From: Faeciplasma sp900553675
GTDB taxonomy: Bacteria > Bacillota > Clostridia > Oscillospirales > Ruminococcaceae
Direction: 5' to 3'
NCBI GenBank assembly: GCA_958428235.1
Contig: CAUAFG010000003.1
Coordinates: forward strand, 62,001 to 126,000
DNA length: 64,000 bases
A model generated the notes under the pieces. It did not search any database. It was not told the origin of the DNA and worked only from the letters and a program-made list of their open reading frames with translations. This document shows, one piece after another, positions 1-8,993 of the stretch (positions are counted from its first letter, which is position 1; every line of letters starts with the position of its first letter). A program made the position numbers and the translations under genes.

Positions 1-101
1 CCTATTTCATAAACCTTGTCTTCATCGGCAGCAGTGTCGCCGCAGGATACCAGCGTTAGCATCATAAGCGTAGCAAGCAGTAATGATATTACTTTTTTCA
101 T
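1..101 (-). CDS. lipoprotein, 5' end only
   Basis: The gene runs off the left edge; only the first 33 codons are visible. The product starts MKKVISLLLATLMML and reaches a lipobox LVSC followed by an acidic stretch, so it is a lipid-anchored exported protein. A ribosome site (AGAAAGGTG) lies just upstream of the ATG. The leader contains a perfect palindrome at 119-136 and a promoter at 212-240, which suggests repressor control. The function cannot be told from this fragment. Confidence 0.75.
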   Translation of the reverse strand, partial: MKKVISLLLATLMMLTLVSCGDTAADEDKVYEI

Positions 102-118
102 GTTTTTCACCTTTCTTT

Positions 119-160
119 GCGATATGTACATATCGCGATACGCACAATATAATATATCGC
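119..160. promoter_or_regulatory. palindromic operator candidate
   Basis: Bases 119-136 form a perfect 18-bp palindrome, GCGATATGTACATATCGC. The same half-site pair GCGATA/TATCGC recurs as an inverted repeat at 135-140 and 155-160. Both lie between the promoter at 212-240 and the ribosome site of the left-edge lipoprotein gene. The ATGTACAT core resembles PadR-type operators, but no regulator gene is in the window. Confidence 0.45.
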
Positions 161-211
161 ATTGTATATTTTGTATCAGCTGAAAATTTGTCCTTCTCAG
201 AATACTAAGAC

Positions 212-240
212 ATTATAACGCTTTTAATCGATAAAGTCAA
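212..240 (-). promoter_or_regulatory. sigma-A type promoter
   Basis: Read on the minus strand this is TTGACT, 17 bases, TATAAT, pointing at the left-edge lipoprotein gene. The -35 is at 235-240 and the -10 at 212-217. It leaves an untranslated leader of roughly 100 bases that carries the palindromic elements. Confidence 0.6.
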
Positions 241-383
241 CCGCTTTTTAATAAAAAAGCCAAAAACAGCGGCATTTTTTCATCTTGCCCGAGTTTTTGG
301 CATGCAATTCTGGCACCATTAAGTAAAATTTGTATAAAGATTACGTAAATAAACCGTTCGGATTTGCTGCAACCGTCCTTGAA

Positions 384-1076
384 TTATTGATCAGCGATCC
401 GGCAGTTTATGGCAGAGCGAACTTCGCCCCTGCCGATTATCAGAAAGTCTTTTAGCTCTATCGACTGCTGTGAAAGCAATGAGGCGATTTCATATGCAAG
501 CTTTAAATCGTTCCTATCCGGCACCGGGTCGGAATTTGGCTTGGTGTGTGCGCAAACGCAGAATTTTTCGCAGATATTAAAATCACGGTCGAAAACCTTT
601 GAAGGATTGAACGGCTCTTCATCACTGCATTTGTATCTGTAATGACTTATAACATCCATACTGTTGTTCAGAAACACAACGTCCATGTATTCGTTCACCG
701 CGGAATATGACAAGGAATAGAAGAAATCAAAAAGAACTTTTTTGTCGGAAAGATTAACTACATCTTTCCTTCCCAAAACCGATTCATCCGACAACTTTCT
801 TATGGATTGTATAAGAAGCCATGTATTTTCACCTACTCCCGGAACGCTTATAAAATCCTTTTTGTCTGCCTCAATCACGCCGTTTATGTTCTTAAATTTA
901 TTCAGAAGCAAGTGGGCGATATCGTTTGTATCCACCCTTGGAATTGCATAAAACAGAAGCATTTCAAGCAAGTGAAGATCGCTGCAATATGCCAGTTCCG
1001 CAGTCATATACTGATCCCTCATTCTGCTTCTGTGACCTGCGTGAAGATTTTCGGTTTTTGTTTTTTGCTTTTTCAA
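384..1076 (-). CDS. RadC/JAB-domain-like protein, divergent
   Basis: The product is 230 aa. The N-terminal half has a helix-hairpin-helix-like stretch (ISVPGVGENTWLLIQSI, about residue 77) and the C-terminal half matches the RadC MPN/JAB fold, ending in DFLIIGRGEVRSAI. In RadC the metal motif is HNHPSGDPxPSxxD; here it reads CAHTKPNSDPVPDRND. The first ligand His is therefore Cys and the Ser is Asp, while the second His and last Asp remain. The start is TTG, preceded by AGGAAAG. Peptidase or nuclease activity is doubtful; RadC's own function is not settled. Confidence 0.7.
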   Translation of the reverse strand: MKKQKTKTENLHAGHRSRMRDQYMTAELAYCSDLHLLEMLLFYAIPRVDTNDIAHLLLNKFKNINGVIEADKKDFISVPGVGENTWLLIQSIRKLSDESVLGRKDVVNLSDKKVLFDFFYSLSYSAVNEYMDVVFLNNSMDVISHYRYKCSDEEPFNPSKVFDRDFNICEKFCVCAHTKPNSDPVPDRNDLKLAYEIASLLSQQSIELKDFLIIGRGEVRSAINCRIADQ

Positions 1077-1131
1077 TTTATATCTGCTTTCCTATAGATT
1101 TTTGCCGGTACCAACGACAAATTACTATTTT

Positions 1132-1160
1132 AGTATAAATGAACAGCTGAGATTTGTCAA
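1132..1160 (-). promoter_or_regulatory. promoter of the RadC-like gene
   Basis: Minus-strand TTGACA (1155-1160), 17-base spacer, TATACT (1132-1137), directed at the gene starting at 1076. It is divergent from the promoter at 1221-1249. Confidence 0.6.
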
Positions 1161-1220
1161 GCGGTGTATGCTGCTTATTCTCAGGCAAGCGTTTATTCCC
1201 GATTTTTAAGCAGCTATTTA

Positions 1221-1249
1221 TTGACAAATGCCGCGCTCGTGGCTATAAT
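1221..1249 (+). promoter_or_regulatory. consensus promoter of the ABC importer operon
   Basis: A perfect TTGACA (1221-1226), 17-base spacer and TATAAT (1244-1249) stand 43 bases before the first permease start. No clear operator palindrome is seen around it. Confidence 0.75.
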
Positions 1250-1291
1250 TAGCTTAATATATCCTTTTTAAAGAAAGGTCTTGCTGAAAAT

Positions 1292-2182
1292 ATGGAAAAG
1301 AACAACTACAAAGCCTGGCTATACCTTGCACCTGCCATACTGTTTCTTGGCTTTTTCATGGTATACCCGCTTATCGACGTTTTTATCTATTCGTTTGAAG
1401 AGGGCTACAATTCCGCTTCGCAGAGCTATTTCGGAACGGGGCTATACAACTTCGACTACATCCTGCACGACCCCTACTTTTTGCAGGCGGTAAAAAATAC
1501 TCTTATCATGGTCGCCGTGACAGTGCCGGTATCTACAGGGCTTTCATTGCTGATATCTTTGGGATTAAGCTCGATAAAGCCTTTGCGCAAGCTGTTTCAG
1601 ACGGTTTACTTTCTGCCGTATGTTACTAACACCCTGGCGGTCGGTCTGGTATTTATGATACTGTTTAAGAAAACCGCCTACACCGACGGTCTTGTAAACC
1701 TGATAATAAAGCTGTTCGGCGGCGAGGCTATAGATTTCATTTCAGGACCGTATCCTGCGAAAATGTTTGTTTTGTGCTTCTACATAATATGGGTAGTCAT
1801 GCCGTTTAAGATACTTATTTTAACAAGCGCGCTGGCTTCCGTAAAGCAGGACTACTACAACGCCGCAAAGGTGGACGGCACTTCACGCTTTCGCATTTTC
1901 ACCCGCATCACCCTGCCGATGATATCCCCCATGATATTCTACCTTGTTATAACAGGCTTTATAGGTGCGTTCAAAGCCTACAGCGACGCCGTTGCGCTGT
2001 TCGGAACCGACCTCAACGCCTCCGAAATGAACACGATAGTGGGCTACATCTACGATATGCTGTACGGCAACAGCGGCGGATATCCCTCATATGCTTCGGC
2101 GGCGGCTATTGTGCTGTTTGCAATCGTGCTGACAATCACGGTTATCAATCTGCTTGTCAGCAAAAAGCACGTTTACTATTGA
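1292..2182 (+). CDS. carbohydrate ABC transporter permease (MalF/UgpA type)
   Basis: The product is 296 aa with six predicted membrane segments, the first at about residues 9-29. The cytoplasmic EAA loop is visible as DYYNAAKVDGTSRFRIFTRI followed by LPMISP, the contact site for the transport ATPase. It belongs to the binding-protein-dependent sugar permease family and should pair with the next gene to form the channel. AAAGG lies about 13 bases before the ATG. It is first in a three-gene operon behind a consensus promoter. The substrate is not evident; sugars or oligosaccharides are likely. Confidence 0.9.
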   Translation: MEKNNYKAWLYLAPAILFLGFFMVYPLIDVFIYSFEEGYNSASQSYFGTGLYNFDYILHDPYFLQAVKNTLIMVAVTVPVSTGLSLLISLGLSSIKPLRKLFQTVYFLPYVTNTLAVGLVFMILFKKTAYTDGLVNLIIKLFGGEAIDFISGPYPAKMFVLCFYIIWVVMPFKILILTSALASVKQDYYNAAKVDGTSRFRIFTRITLPMISPMIFYLVITGFIGAFKAYSDAVALFGTDLNASEMNTIVGYIYDMLYGNSGGYPSYASAAAIVLFAIVLTITVINLLVSKKHVYY

Positions 2183-2197
2183 TCGGGGGCGAAAAGT

Positions 2198-3067
2198 ATG
2201 TCAAAAAGCATTGAAGCATTGGAAAAGTCTGCAAAGCGCAGGCGCACCGCATTTAATATCTTTATATACATTATGCTTGCTCTGTGGGCGGTAATGGTGC
2301 TGTTCCCGTTTTACTGGATGATACTTACATCCTTTAAGAGCTACAGCTCCTACAACTCGGAATATATCCCCAAATTTTTCACCCTGTCCCCCACTATTCA
2401 GAACTATATCGACGCTTTTACAGCTGTTCCGCTTGCAAAGTACTTTCTTAACACGCTGATTTTCACCGTGATAACCACCGCAATCATGCTTGTTGTGACA
2501 ATACTTGCGGCATACGCCTTTGCGCGGATGAATTTCCCGGGAAAGAATCTTGTGTTCTCGCTGTTTTTAGCCTTGATGATGATTCCCAGCGAGCTGGTTG
2601 TAATCACAAACTTTACGACTATCACAAATCTTGACATGCGAAACACCTTTGCAGGACTTATACTTCCCTCCGTTACCTCGGTGTTCTACATCTACCTGTT
2701 AAAAGAGAATTTCGCGCAGGTACCTGATGAGCTGTATTACGCCGCCAAGGTTGACGGCACCTCAGATTTCAAGTATCTCTGCCGGATTATGATTCCCATT
2801 TGCCGCCCTACGGTTATAACGGTCACGATTCTTAAGGTTATAGAGTGCTGGAACTCATACGTCTGGCCAAGGCTTATCACCGACGATCCGAATTACTATC
2901 TTGTTTCAAACGGCATACAGGAGATCCGCGAAAACGGCTTCGGAAGAGAGAACATCCCCGCTATGATGGCGGCGGTTGTGGTTATATCCATCCCGCTTAT
3001 AATCATCTTCCTTATTTTCAGAAATAAGATAATGGAAGGCGTTTCGAGAGGGGGAACAAAGGGATGA
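2198..3067 (+). CDS. carbohydrate ABC transporter permease (MalG/UgpE type)
   Basis: The product is 289 aa and is the second membrane subunit of the importer. It starts with a basic cytoplasmic segment, then a membrane helix with the family pattern FPFYWMILTSFK (about residues 38-49). The EAA loop reads ELYYAAKVDGTSDFKYLCRI. It follows the first permease after 15 bases, and its stop overlaps the ATG of the binding-protein gene by 4 bases, showing translational coupling. Confidence 0.9.
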   Translation: MSKSIEALEKSAKRRRTAFNIFIYIMLALWAVMVLFPFYWMILTSFKSYSSYNSEYIPKFFTLSPTIQNYIDAFTAVPLAKYFLNTLIFTVITTAIMLVVTILAAYAFARMNFPGKNLVFSLFLALMMIPSELVVITNFTTITNLDMRNTFAGLILPSVTSVFYIYLLKENFAQVPDELYYAAKVDGTSDFKYLCRIMIPICRPTVITVTILKVIECWNSYVWPRLITDDPNYYLVSNGIQEIRENGFGRENIPAMMAAVVVISIPLIIIFLIFRNKIMEGVSRGGTKG

Positions 3068-4656
3068 AAAGGACTTTTTCTATCCTCTGCGCGGCTGTTA
3101 TTGCTGTAAGCTGTTTTACCTTTACAGGCTGTCACGGCTCGCGAAAGACCGAGGCTTTCAATATCCCCGCGGAATTTGACGAATCACGCGATTACGAGCT
3201 TACATTCTGGGCAAAAAACGACACCAACAAGACCCAGACTGCCATTTACGAAAAGTCTATCGCGGATTTTGAAAAGCTATATCCCAACATAAATATAAAT
3301 TTGCGGCTTTACACCGATTACGGCAGGATTTACAACGACGTTATAACAAACATCGCAACCGGAACCACCCCGAACGTTTGCATAACCTACCCCGATCACA
3401 TCGCAACCTATCTGACCGGTGAAAACACGGTTGTTCCGCTGGATTCGCTGTTTGCGGATGAGAAGTACGGATTAGGCGGCTCTGAGGTGAAATTCGATTC
3501 GCCGAAGCAGTCTGAAATAATCGAGAGCTTTTTAAACGAGTGTATTTTAAGCGGAACGCACTACGCCGTCCCCTTCATGCGCTCGACCGAGGCACTTTAC
3601 ATCAACAAGACATACGTTGAAAAGCTGGGCTACGAGATTCCCGATATTGTCACATGGGACTTTATATGGGAGGTCGCCGACGCTGCTGCAAAAAAGGATT
3701 CAAGCGGCACATATCTATTAAACGGTCAGAAGGTAATGATACCGTTTATCTACAAGTCCACCGACAACATGATGATACAGTACCTTAAGCAGAGCGGCGC
3801 AAAGTATTCGAGCAGCTTTGGCGAGATTGGCATATTCAACGACACCACAAGGGACTTTTTGTACACCATAGCTTCTCACGTTGAGAAGGGTGCATTTTCC
3901 ACCTTTAAGATTTCGAGCTATCCCGCAAACTTTCTGAACGCCGGACAGTGTGTTTTTGCAATAGACTCCACCGCCGGAGCCACATGGATGGGTTCGCACG
4001 CTCCCCTTTCGGATATCGCCGAGGACAAGTTTGTCGAGTTTGAAACTGCAGTGCGGATGATTCCGCAGGTCGACCCCGATAACCCTCAGATGATATCTCA
4101 GGGACCTTCCATCTGCATATTCAACAAGCCCGATTCGCAGGAGGTTTTAGCCTCATGGCTGTTCTGCCAGTATCTTCTTACAAACGAAGTTCAGACTGCC
4201 TATGCCCAGACTGAGGGATATGTCCCCGTAACCTCCAAGGCGCAGGAGTCGGACGAGTACAGACAGTATATTGAAGCCGAAGGAGCGGACGATTCGCTTC
4301 ACTATGACATCAAAATAAAGGCTTCAAAGCTCCTTATTGAAAACGTTGACAAAACCTTTGTAACTCCGGTATTCAATGGCTCGGCTTCCCTGCGCGACGC
4401 TGCGGGACAGCTGATAGAAAACGTCACCAAATCGATAAGGCGCGGCGAAACGGTCGACGAAGAATATATGGAGGAGCTTTTCGCAGATGTAACCTCGCTG
4501 TATCGCTTAAATCAGGGTGGAGTGCTCAATTCCGGCAAGAATGATTTAGGTCCTTTGCCTGCGATGTCGGTATGGCTGCTTGTGTGCCTCGGCGCAGCGT
4601 GGATAATTATTCTTGCATATGTCATAATCGAAAGGCTTAAAAAACGAAAAAATTAA
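3064..4656 (+). CDS. extracellular solute-binding protein with C-terminal membrane helix
   Basis: The product is 530 aa. It has a lipoprotein signal (lipobox FTGC, about residue 23) and a family 1 solute-binding body with the usual opening ELTFWAKNDTNKTQ and the pattern GTTPNVCITYPDHIATYL. Unusually, the C-terminus adds a hydrophobic segment (about residues 500-523) and a basic tail RLKKRKN, so the protein could be anchored at both ends. It is the ligand receptor for the two permeases it overlaps. No ATPase gene follows, so a shared MsiK-type ATPase encoded elsewhere probably powers the system (inference). Confidence 0.88.
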   Translation: MKRTFSILCAAVIAVSCFTFTGCHGSRKTEAFNIPAEFDESRDYELTFWAKNDTNKTQTAIYEKSIADFEKLYPNININLRLYTDYGRIYNDVITNIATGTTPNVCITYPDHIATYLTGENTVVPLDSLFADEKYGLGGSEVKFDSPKQSEIIESFLNECILSGTHYAVPFMRSTEALYINKTYVEKLGYEIPDIVTWDFIWEVADAAAKKDSSGTYLLNGQKVMIPFIYKSTDNMMIQYLKQSGAKYSSSFGEIGIFNDTTRDFLYTIASHVEKGAFSTFKISSYPANFLNAGQCVFAIDSTAGATWMGSHAPLSDIAEDKFVEFETAVRMIPQVDPDNPQMISQGPSICIFNKPDSQEVLASWLFCQYLLTNEVQTAYAQTEGYVPVTSKAQESDEYRQYIEAEGADDSLHYDIKIKASKLLIENVDKTFVTPVFNGSASLRDAAGQLIENVTKSIRRGETVDEEYMEELFADVTSLYRLNQGGVLNSGKNDLGPLPAMSVWLLVCLGAAWIIILAYVIIERLKKRKN

Positions 4657-4684
4657 TGATATTTAATAAAAATCGGAAAAATGC

Positions 4685-4713
4685 TTGATGTATCGATTTG
4701 TTTATGCTATAAT
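4685..4713 (+). promoter_or_regulatory. promoter of the OB-fold-like lipoprotein
   Basis: TTGATG (4685-4690), 17 bases, and an extended -10 TGCTATAAT (TATAAT at 4708-4713), 56 bases before the ATG at 4770. The lipoprotein can thus be expressed separately from the importer operon. Confidence 0.6.
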
Positions 4714-4769
4714 ATTTTCAATTTGGTGGACGAAAAGTCTTCCAAAAATTAAAAAGGAGATAATCAAAA

Positions 4770-5600
4770 ATGAAAAAGATACTTGCATTAATGCTGGCTT
4801 TGTGCCTTGCGCTGACAATGTTTGTTGCCTGCGGCGAAAAGGACGGCGCTAATACCAACAATCCAGATAACAACGCCGTTGATCCCGTACAGGGCGATGA
4901 CGCTGCCGACGACAGCACCGACGAGCCTGTTGTTGACGAAACAAACACCGGCGTTATGACCCATGCCGACTATGTTGCAGCAGCTATCGATTCTCAGGTA
5001 GTTGTTGAGACCTATGTTCAGGCTAAGCAGTCTTGGTGGGAAAACAAGGCAACCCTTTACACTCAGGCTCAGGACGGAGCTTACTTCATCTACGAGCTTC
5101 CCTGCACCGAAGAAGAGTATGCAAAGCTTGTTCCCGGCACAAAGATCAAGGTTACCGGCTACAAGTCAGAGTGGTCCGGCGAGGTTGAGATCACCGATGC
5201 CACCTATGAGATCATCGAGGGCGACACCTTTGTTGCCGAAGCTACCGATGTTACCGCACTTTTAGGAACCGACGAGCTTATCGACCATCAGAACGAGTTC
5301 GTTTCCTTCAAGGGCATGACCGTTGAAGCTGCCGGCAAGGACGCTGACGGCAACGACGTTGCTTACCTCTACAAGTGGGACGGCTCCGGTCAGGACGGCG
5401 ACGACCTTTACTTCAACGTTTCCATCAACGGCAACACCTACACCTTCACCGTTGAGTCTTATCTCTGCGACAACACCACTGATGTTTACACCGCAGTTAA
5501 GAACCTCAAGATCGGCGACAAGATCGATATGGAAGGCTTCCTTTACTGGTACGAAGGCGTTAACCCGCACATCACTGCTGTTACCACCGCTGCTGAGTAA
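4770..5600 (+). CDS. lipoprotein with OB-fold-like repeats
   Basis: The product is 276 aa, lipobox FVAC at about residue 21, followed by a low-complexity Asn/Asp/Thr linker to about residue 55. The remainder contains two similar strand-rich halves, each with a pattern like G(T/D)KI(K/D)x(T/E)G(Y/F), reminiscent of the OB-fold modules found in YhcR-type and other surface proteins. AAGGAG precedes the ATG by 10 bases. It has its own promoter and a strong terminator. What it binds on the cell surface is unknown. Confidence 0.7.
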   Translation: MKKILALMLALCLALTMFVACGEKDGANTNNPDNNAVDPVQGDDAADDSTDEPVVDETNTGVMTHADYVAAAIDSQVVVETYVQAKQSWWENKATLYTQAQDGAYFIYELPCTEEEYAKLVPGTKIKVTGYKSEWSGEVEITDATYEIIEGDTFVAEATDVTALLGTDELIDHQNEFVSFKGMTVEAAGKDADGNDVAYLYKWDGSGQDGDDLYFNVSINGNTYTFTVESYLCDNTTDVYTAVKNLKIGDKIDMEGFLYWYEGVNPHITAVTTAAE

Positions 5601-5629
5601 TTCGGCATCAGGGTAAATAATTGCACAAT

Positions 5630-5678
5630 AACCCGCCGCAGAATCGCTGTTTTGAGGATTCTGCGGCGGGTTTTTTCT
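5630..5678 (+). terminator. strong intrinsic terminator
   Basis: A perfect 15-bp stem (5631-5645 with 5657-5671) is followed by a run of T's. It ends the lipoprotein transcript and separates it from the converging broken genes. Confidence 0.85.
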
Positions 5679-5717
5679 TGTCTAAGTGAGTACCGCGAGA
5701 CATTGCTTGCCAAGATT

Positions 5718-6929
5718 CTACTTCTCAAACATCTCGTTCTCAGAAACGGTTCTGTAGCTTTTGTTAATAATATCCTTTACAATGTAATTTCCGTTTCTGA
5801 ACGCCAGTATAATATCCGTATGACCTATATTAGACGCGTTGAGTTTCATTACACGCTTATCCGAAAGCTCAAATGCAGTAAGCGTGTCCATTCTGAAAAC
5901 AATTCCGTTGACAGCGTTTCCGGAAAGCTCACAATCGATTTTTGAAAATCTGCCCTCACTGTCATATAAAATATGCTCGCCGGTTTCTATATCGGTGTAG
6001 GAGCAGAACCCTCCGCTCGCAAACAATGAATTGTCTATATCGTAAACGCCCTTATCTTCAATCATGCCGCTGTTCAAATCAAGCCGGAATACGCTTCTGA
6101 CGGTGAGCTTTTCTCGCTCCTCATTTTCTCGGTTTATAAGCTCCCTCTGTTTTTCCCAGTCTTCCTCGGAAACGGAGTAATCAACCTTGCTCTCAAATTT
6201 TTCGGTCATATAGCTTGCGGATATGTACAGTCCGCCGTTGTACCCGCCCAGAATGCTGGCATTAGCATTCCAACCCTTGCAAAGCTCGCCATAGTCCTTA
6301 AATTCGTTCTTTGCAAAATCAAAGACGCAGATATGACAATTGTCGCTTTCTGTAATAGCGGATATATTTGAACGGCTGCTGCCGATAAAATAGATTTTGC
6401 TTCCCGTGATTGCCGCGGTTTCGCCATCGCTGAAGGAATAGTTGACGGTGCAAAGCTTTACCCTGCCGGTTCCGTCATTTTGAGCCTGCCAGATTGCCGT
6501 GCTTTGAGTTGCTTAGCCGTTTTCATCGATATCGCCGTACAAGGTTTCAAAGAAGAAAATCTTTCCATCATATGCCGTCGGATGGTGGGACATTCCGAAT
6601 GCCGAGCAAACCTCTGGGTCTTCATGAGAACAATTTGGTTTGGGACAGACAACCGTCGTCTGCATGGTGTCAAAATCGATAAAATTCAGCCTGTCTCCGT
6701 TATAGATTGGAGACTGAACATAATCGATATAAAACTCTCCGTTCAGGTTCAGATTGGTGAACAAATTGCTCAGACGCACGTCTTCCGGTTGCTCTGCATC
6801 ATTTTCAATCACTGTTTCCGGGGCGTTCGGTGTGTCCGGTGATGTTACTGTAGAATCGTCCTTGAGAGTACTCCCGCAGGAGCACATCAGAACGCAAAAG
6901 AGCACCAATATTGCCGCAAGTTTTTTCAT
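5718..6929 (-). pseudogene. lipoprotein gene with one in-frame TAA
   Basis: From the ATG at 6929 (ribosome site AAAGGAGAATGAAAA) the frame encodes a lipoprotein (lipobox LMCSC) with the Cys motif VCPKPNCSHEDPEVCSA, typical of beta-propeller-like secreted proteins of Clostridia. A TAA at 6513-6515 stops it after 138 aa. The very same frame then continues without another stop to 5718, giving 403 codons in all. The downstream part reads as normal protein (ATQSTAIWQAQNDGTG onward). A single base change explains the break; a sequencing error is the alternative. Confidence 0.8.
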
Positions 6930-6984
6930 TTTTCATTCTCCTTTCAATGGTTAGGTTGTTGTTTTATTGGATATCTTCCCGGCT

Positions 6985-8753
6985 TTACATTCCGCTCAGG
7001 TGCCGCAATATCTCCCTATTCCCACTAACCCCCCAACACATCCACTGCATAAAGCTTGCCCCAGCAAGATAAATAACAATCGGCAAAGCAAACGCCGCAA
7101 GCGTGGCTACAGTAGCAGTAGTAGGACTCTTGGACTTATACGAGATAACCAGCACCAGCTCAGAAAACAGTATCAGCGAGATAATTCTGTACGCTGTCAG
7201 CAATATCAGATATCCCAGTACCGGAAGCCCGCCGAGCTTGGAGTAGCTTACTATTCCCGAATCGGGTCTAAGATTCCCTGAGTACCGTATGTCAACAGCA
7301 TCTGAACATAGTGAGGGATGTATACCGCAAGCGAAACAACGGTTGCGAATATCGCAGCCATAACGGCGTTGTGTACAAAATATGTCCTTCTGCCCGACTT
7401 GGTTGCGTAGAGCAAAAAGCCTATTCTTGCCCGGTTGTCGTATGCAATCAGCGGAGAGACTGCAAAGCAGATTCCCAAGATAGCTATAAGCCCAAGCTTG
7501 TAATCCGTCTTAAAGCCGTTTACGCCGAAAAGATTGTCCCAGCCGGTGGTGTAATACATATATTTCGGGAGATTCTTTCCGCCGGATATTTTCATTGCGT
7601 TGTTGTATTGCCTTGTAAGCCTCTCAAAAGCACTTCTCTTTGCCCAGATGTCGTTTGAGCTGTAACCTCCGCTCATGCTTCCTTTAAGCTCGGCGTTAAT
7701 CTCCTGCGCGGTGGACTTCATATAGTCATAGACCTCCTGAGCGGAGTTGAGACTGTAGGCTTGTGAGGCATAAGCGTTATACATACTGTCATCCGACTGG
7801 TATGGTCGGACATAGTTAAACGCCGAATATATCTGAAAAGCAAGCGCAGCAATAAGTATCAAAAGACCCTTGTGCATAATCAAGTCCTTGTAAAGCGTGT
7901 ATGAAAACGCTTTTTTGGGAGGCTTGGTCTTTATTAATCTGCGGCGGGTCTTTTTTATCTCGGAGATGGATATGTTCTTGTAGAGACGTACCGTGAGAAA
8001 TACAAGTACGGCTATAAGTACGACAACAAAAATAGTTGTTGTCCATATAAGATTTATGGGATATCCGAAAAGGTTAATATTAGAATATGTCTTGAACAGG
8101 TGGGAGGAATTTACGAACGCCGCAAGGTTTATCTGCTTTATCGGGGAAAGATATGATGTCTCGCTGATTAAAAGATAGAGTGCCGTTTCTATTCCTCCTG
8201 CCAAAAGAAGTGTCAGATACGCTGTTACGTTTTTAAGGCGGATAAAAAGGCTTTGCGAGATAAGTGCGCAGATGAATATTGCAAGGATTTTGTATGCAAA
8301 TATAAGGCACAAAAGCTCTCGGACGGATATGGGAAGATTACAGCCAAGATATCCCGAAAGAGACTGTACAGGGCGGGACAAGTCTCCCAAGCCGTAGCGG
8401 ATAGAGCCTATCCAGAGATTCATCATAAAGAATACGGCTCCGCAGGCAAAGCAGACCGAGAATACTGTCGCTGTCTTTGCAAGAGCAAGGCGGGTTCGTC
8501 CGTAGCGCAGGGGCTTAATAAGAGCTACTATGCCGTTTTCTCTGTCCTTATAGAAGATTACCATTACGGATGTGAATATAACAAAAAGAAGCAGGATATC
8601 CGAAGGGACATTCTGCGCCGCTAAAAGCACGCCGTTTGAGGGGGCAAATACCGGCTGAACCTTCCGAACGCTATTATAGGCGGAGGGAGTTCTTATTATA
8701 TTTCTATAGAAAAATGAAATAAGTATAGGGCTATTTTTATAAGAAATTGCGAT
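6985..8753 (-). pseudogene. ABC-2-type membrane permease remnant, frameshifted and without a normal start
   Basis: The main open segment (8630-7251) encodes a polytopic protein with two sets of membrane helices around a large extracellular loop (about residues 265-385), as in ABC-2 export permeases. The only start for it is a GTG at 8630 without a ribosome site, yet the frame stays open and protein-like up to about 8753 (FFYRNIIRTPSAYNSVRK). At the other end it stops at 7251, but the adjacent frame continues from GAT TCG GGA to 6985 with membrane helices (LPVLGYLILLTAYRI and onward). The gene appears truncated at its 5' end and frameshifted near its 3' end. No partner ATPase gene is present. 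Confidence 0.65.
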
Positions 8754-8790
8754 AAAAAATCGAGGGAGCGCAAAATTTGCGTTCCCTCTT
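8753..8790 (-). terminator. terminator of spoVM, potentially bidirectional
   Basis: A near-perfect hairpin (8762-8774 pairing with 8776-8788, one G-U pair) lies 11 bases after the spoVM stop. It is followed on the minus strand by GATTTTTTAT, and on the plus strand by TTTTTTA. Confidence 0.8.
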
Positions 8791-8798
8791 TTTTAATA

Positions 8799-8888
8799 CT
8801 ATTCACAGCTACTATCCTTTTTAATGCCGAATATAAGCCGCAGTAACCCGCGTATTGCCTTATTTGGCTTAACTACTACTATTTTCAT
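8799..8888 (-). CDS. spoVM: stage V sporulation protein M
   Basis: This is a 29-codon gene. The product begins MKIVVVKPNKAIRGLL and ends RLIFGIKKDSSCE. It matches the pattern of SpoVM, a tiny amphipathic helix that binds curved forespore membrane and anchors the SpoIVA coat basement layer. It has a very strong ribosome site (AGGAGGTGCGCG before the ATG). Its position downstream of rsgA is the same as in Bacillus subtilis, where rpe and thiN lie between. A strong terminator follows. The short length makes similarity alone weak; context and ribosome site raise confidence. Confidence 0.88.
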   Translation of the reverse strand: MKIVVVKPNKAIRGLLRLIFGIKKDSSCE

Positions 8889-8993
8889 CGCGCACCTCCT
8901 ATTATGTACGGCTGCCGGACGGCTTTGCCATCATCAGCCTATATAACATAATATTCCGGTTACGAAAAATTGCTAAGACTGTTTTGTACCAAA

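Noticed and set aside
8751..8795. Continuation of the permease frame upstream into KRGNANFALPRFF
   Set aside because: These codons fall in the spoVM terminator hairpin, so the frame being open there is by chance. The permease remnant is taken to end at about 8753.
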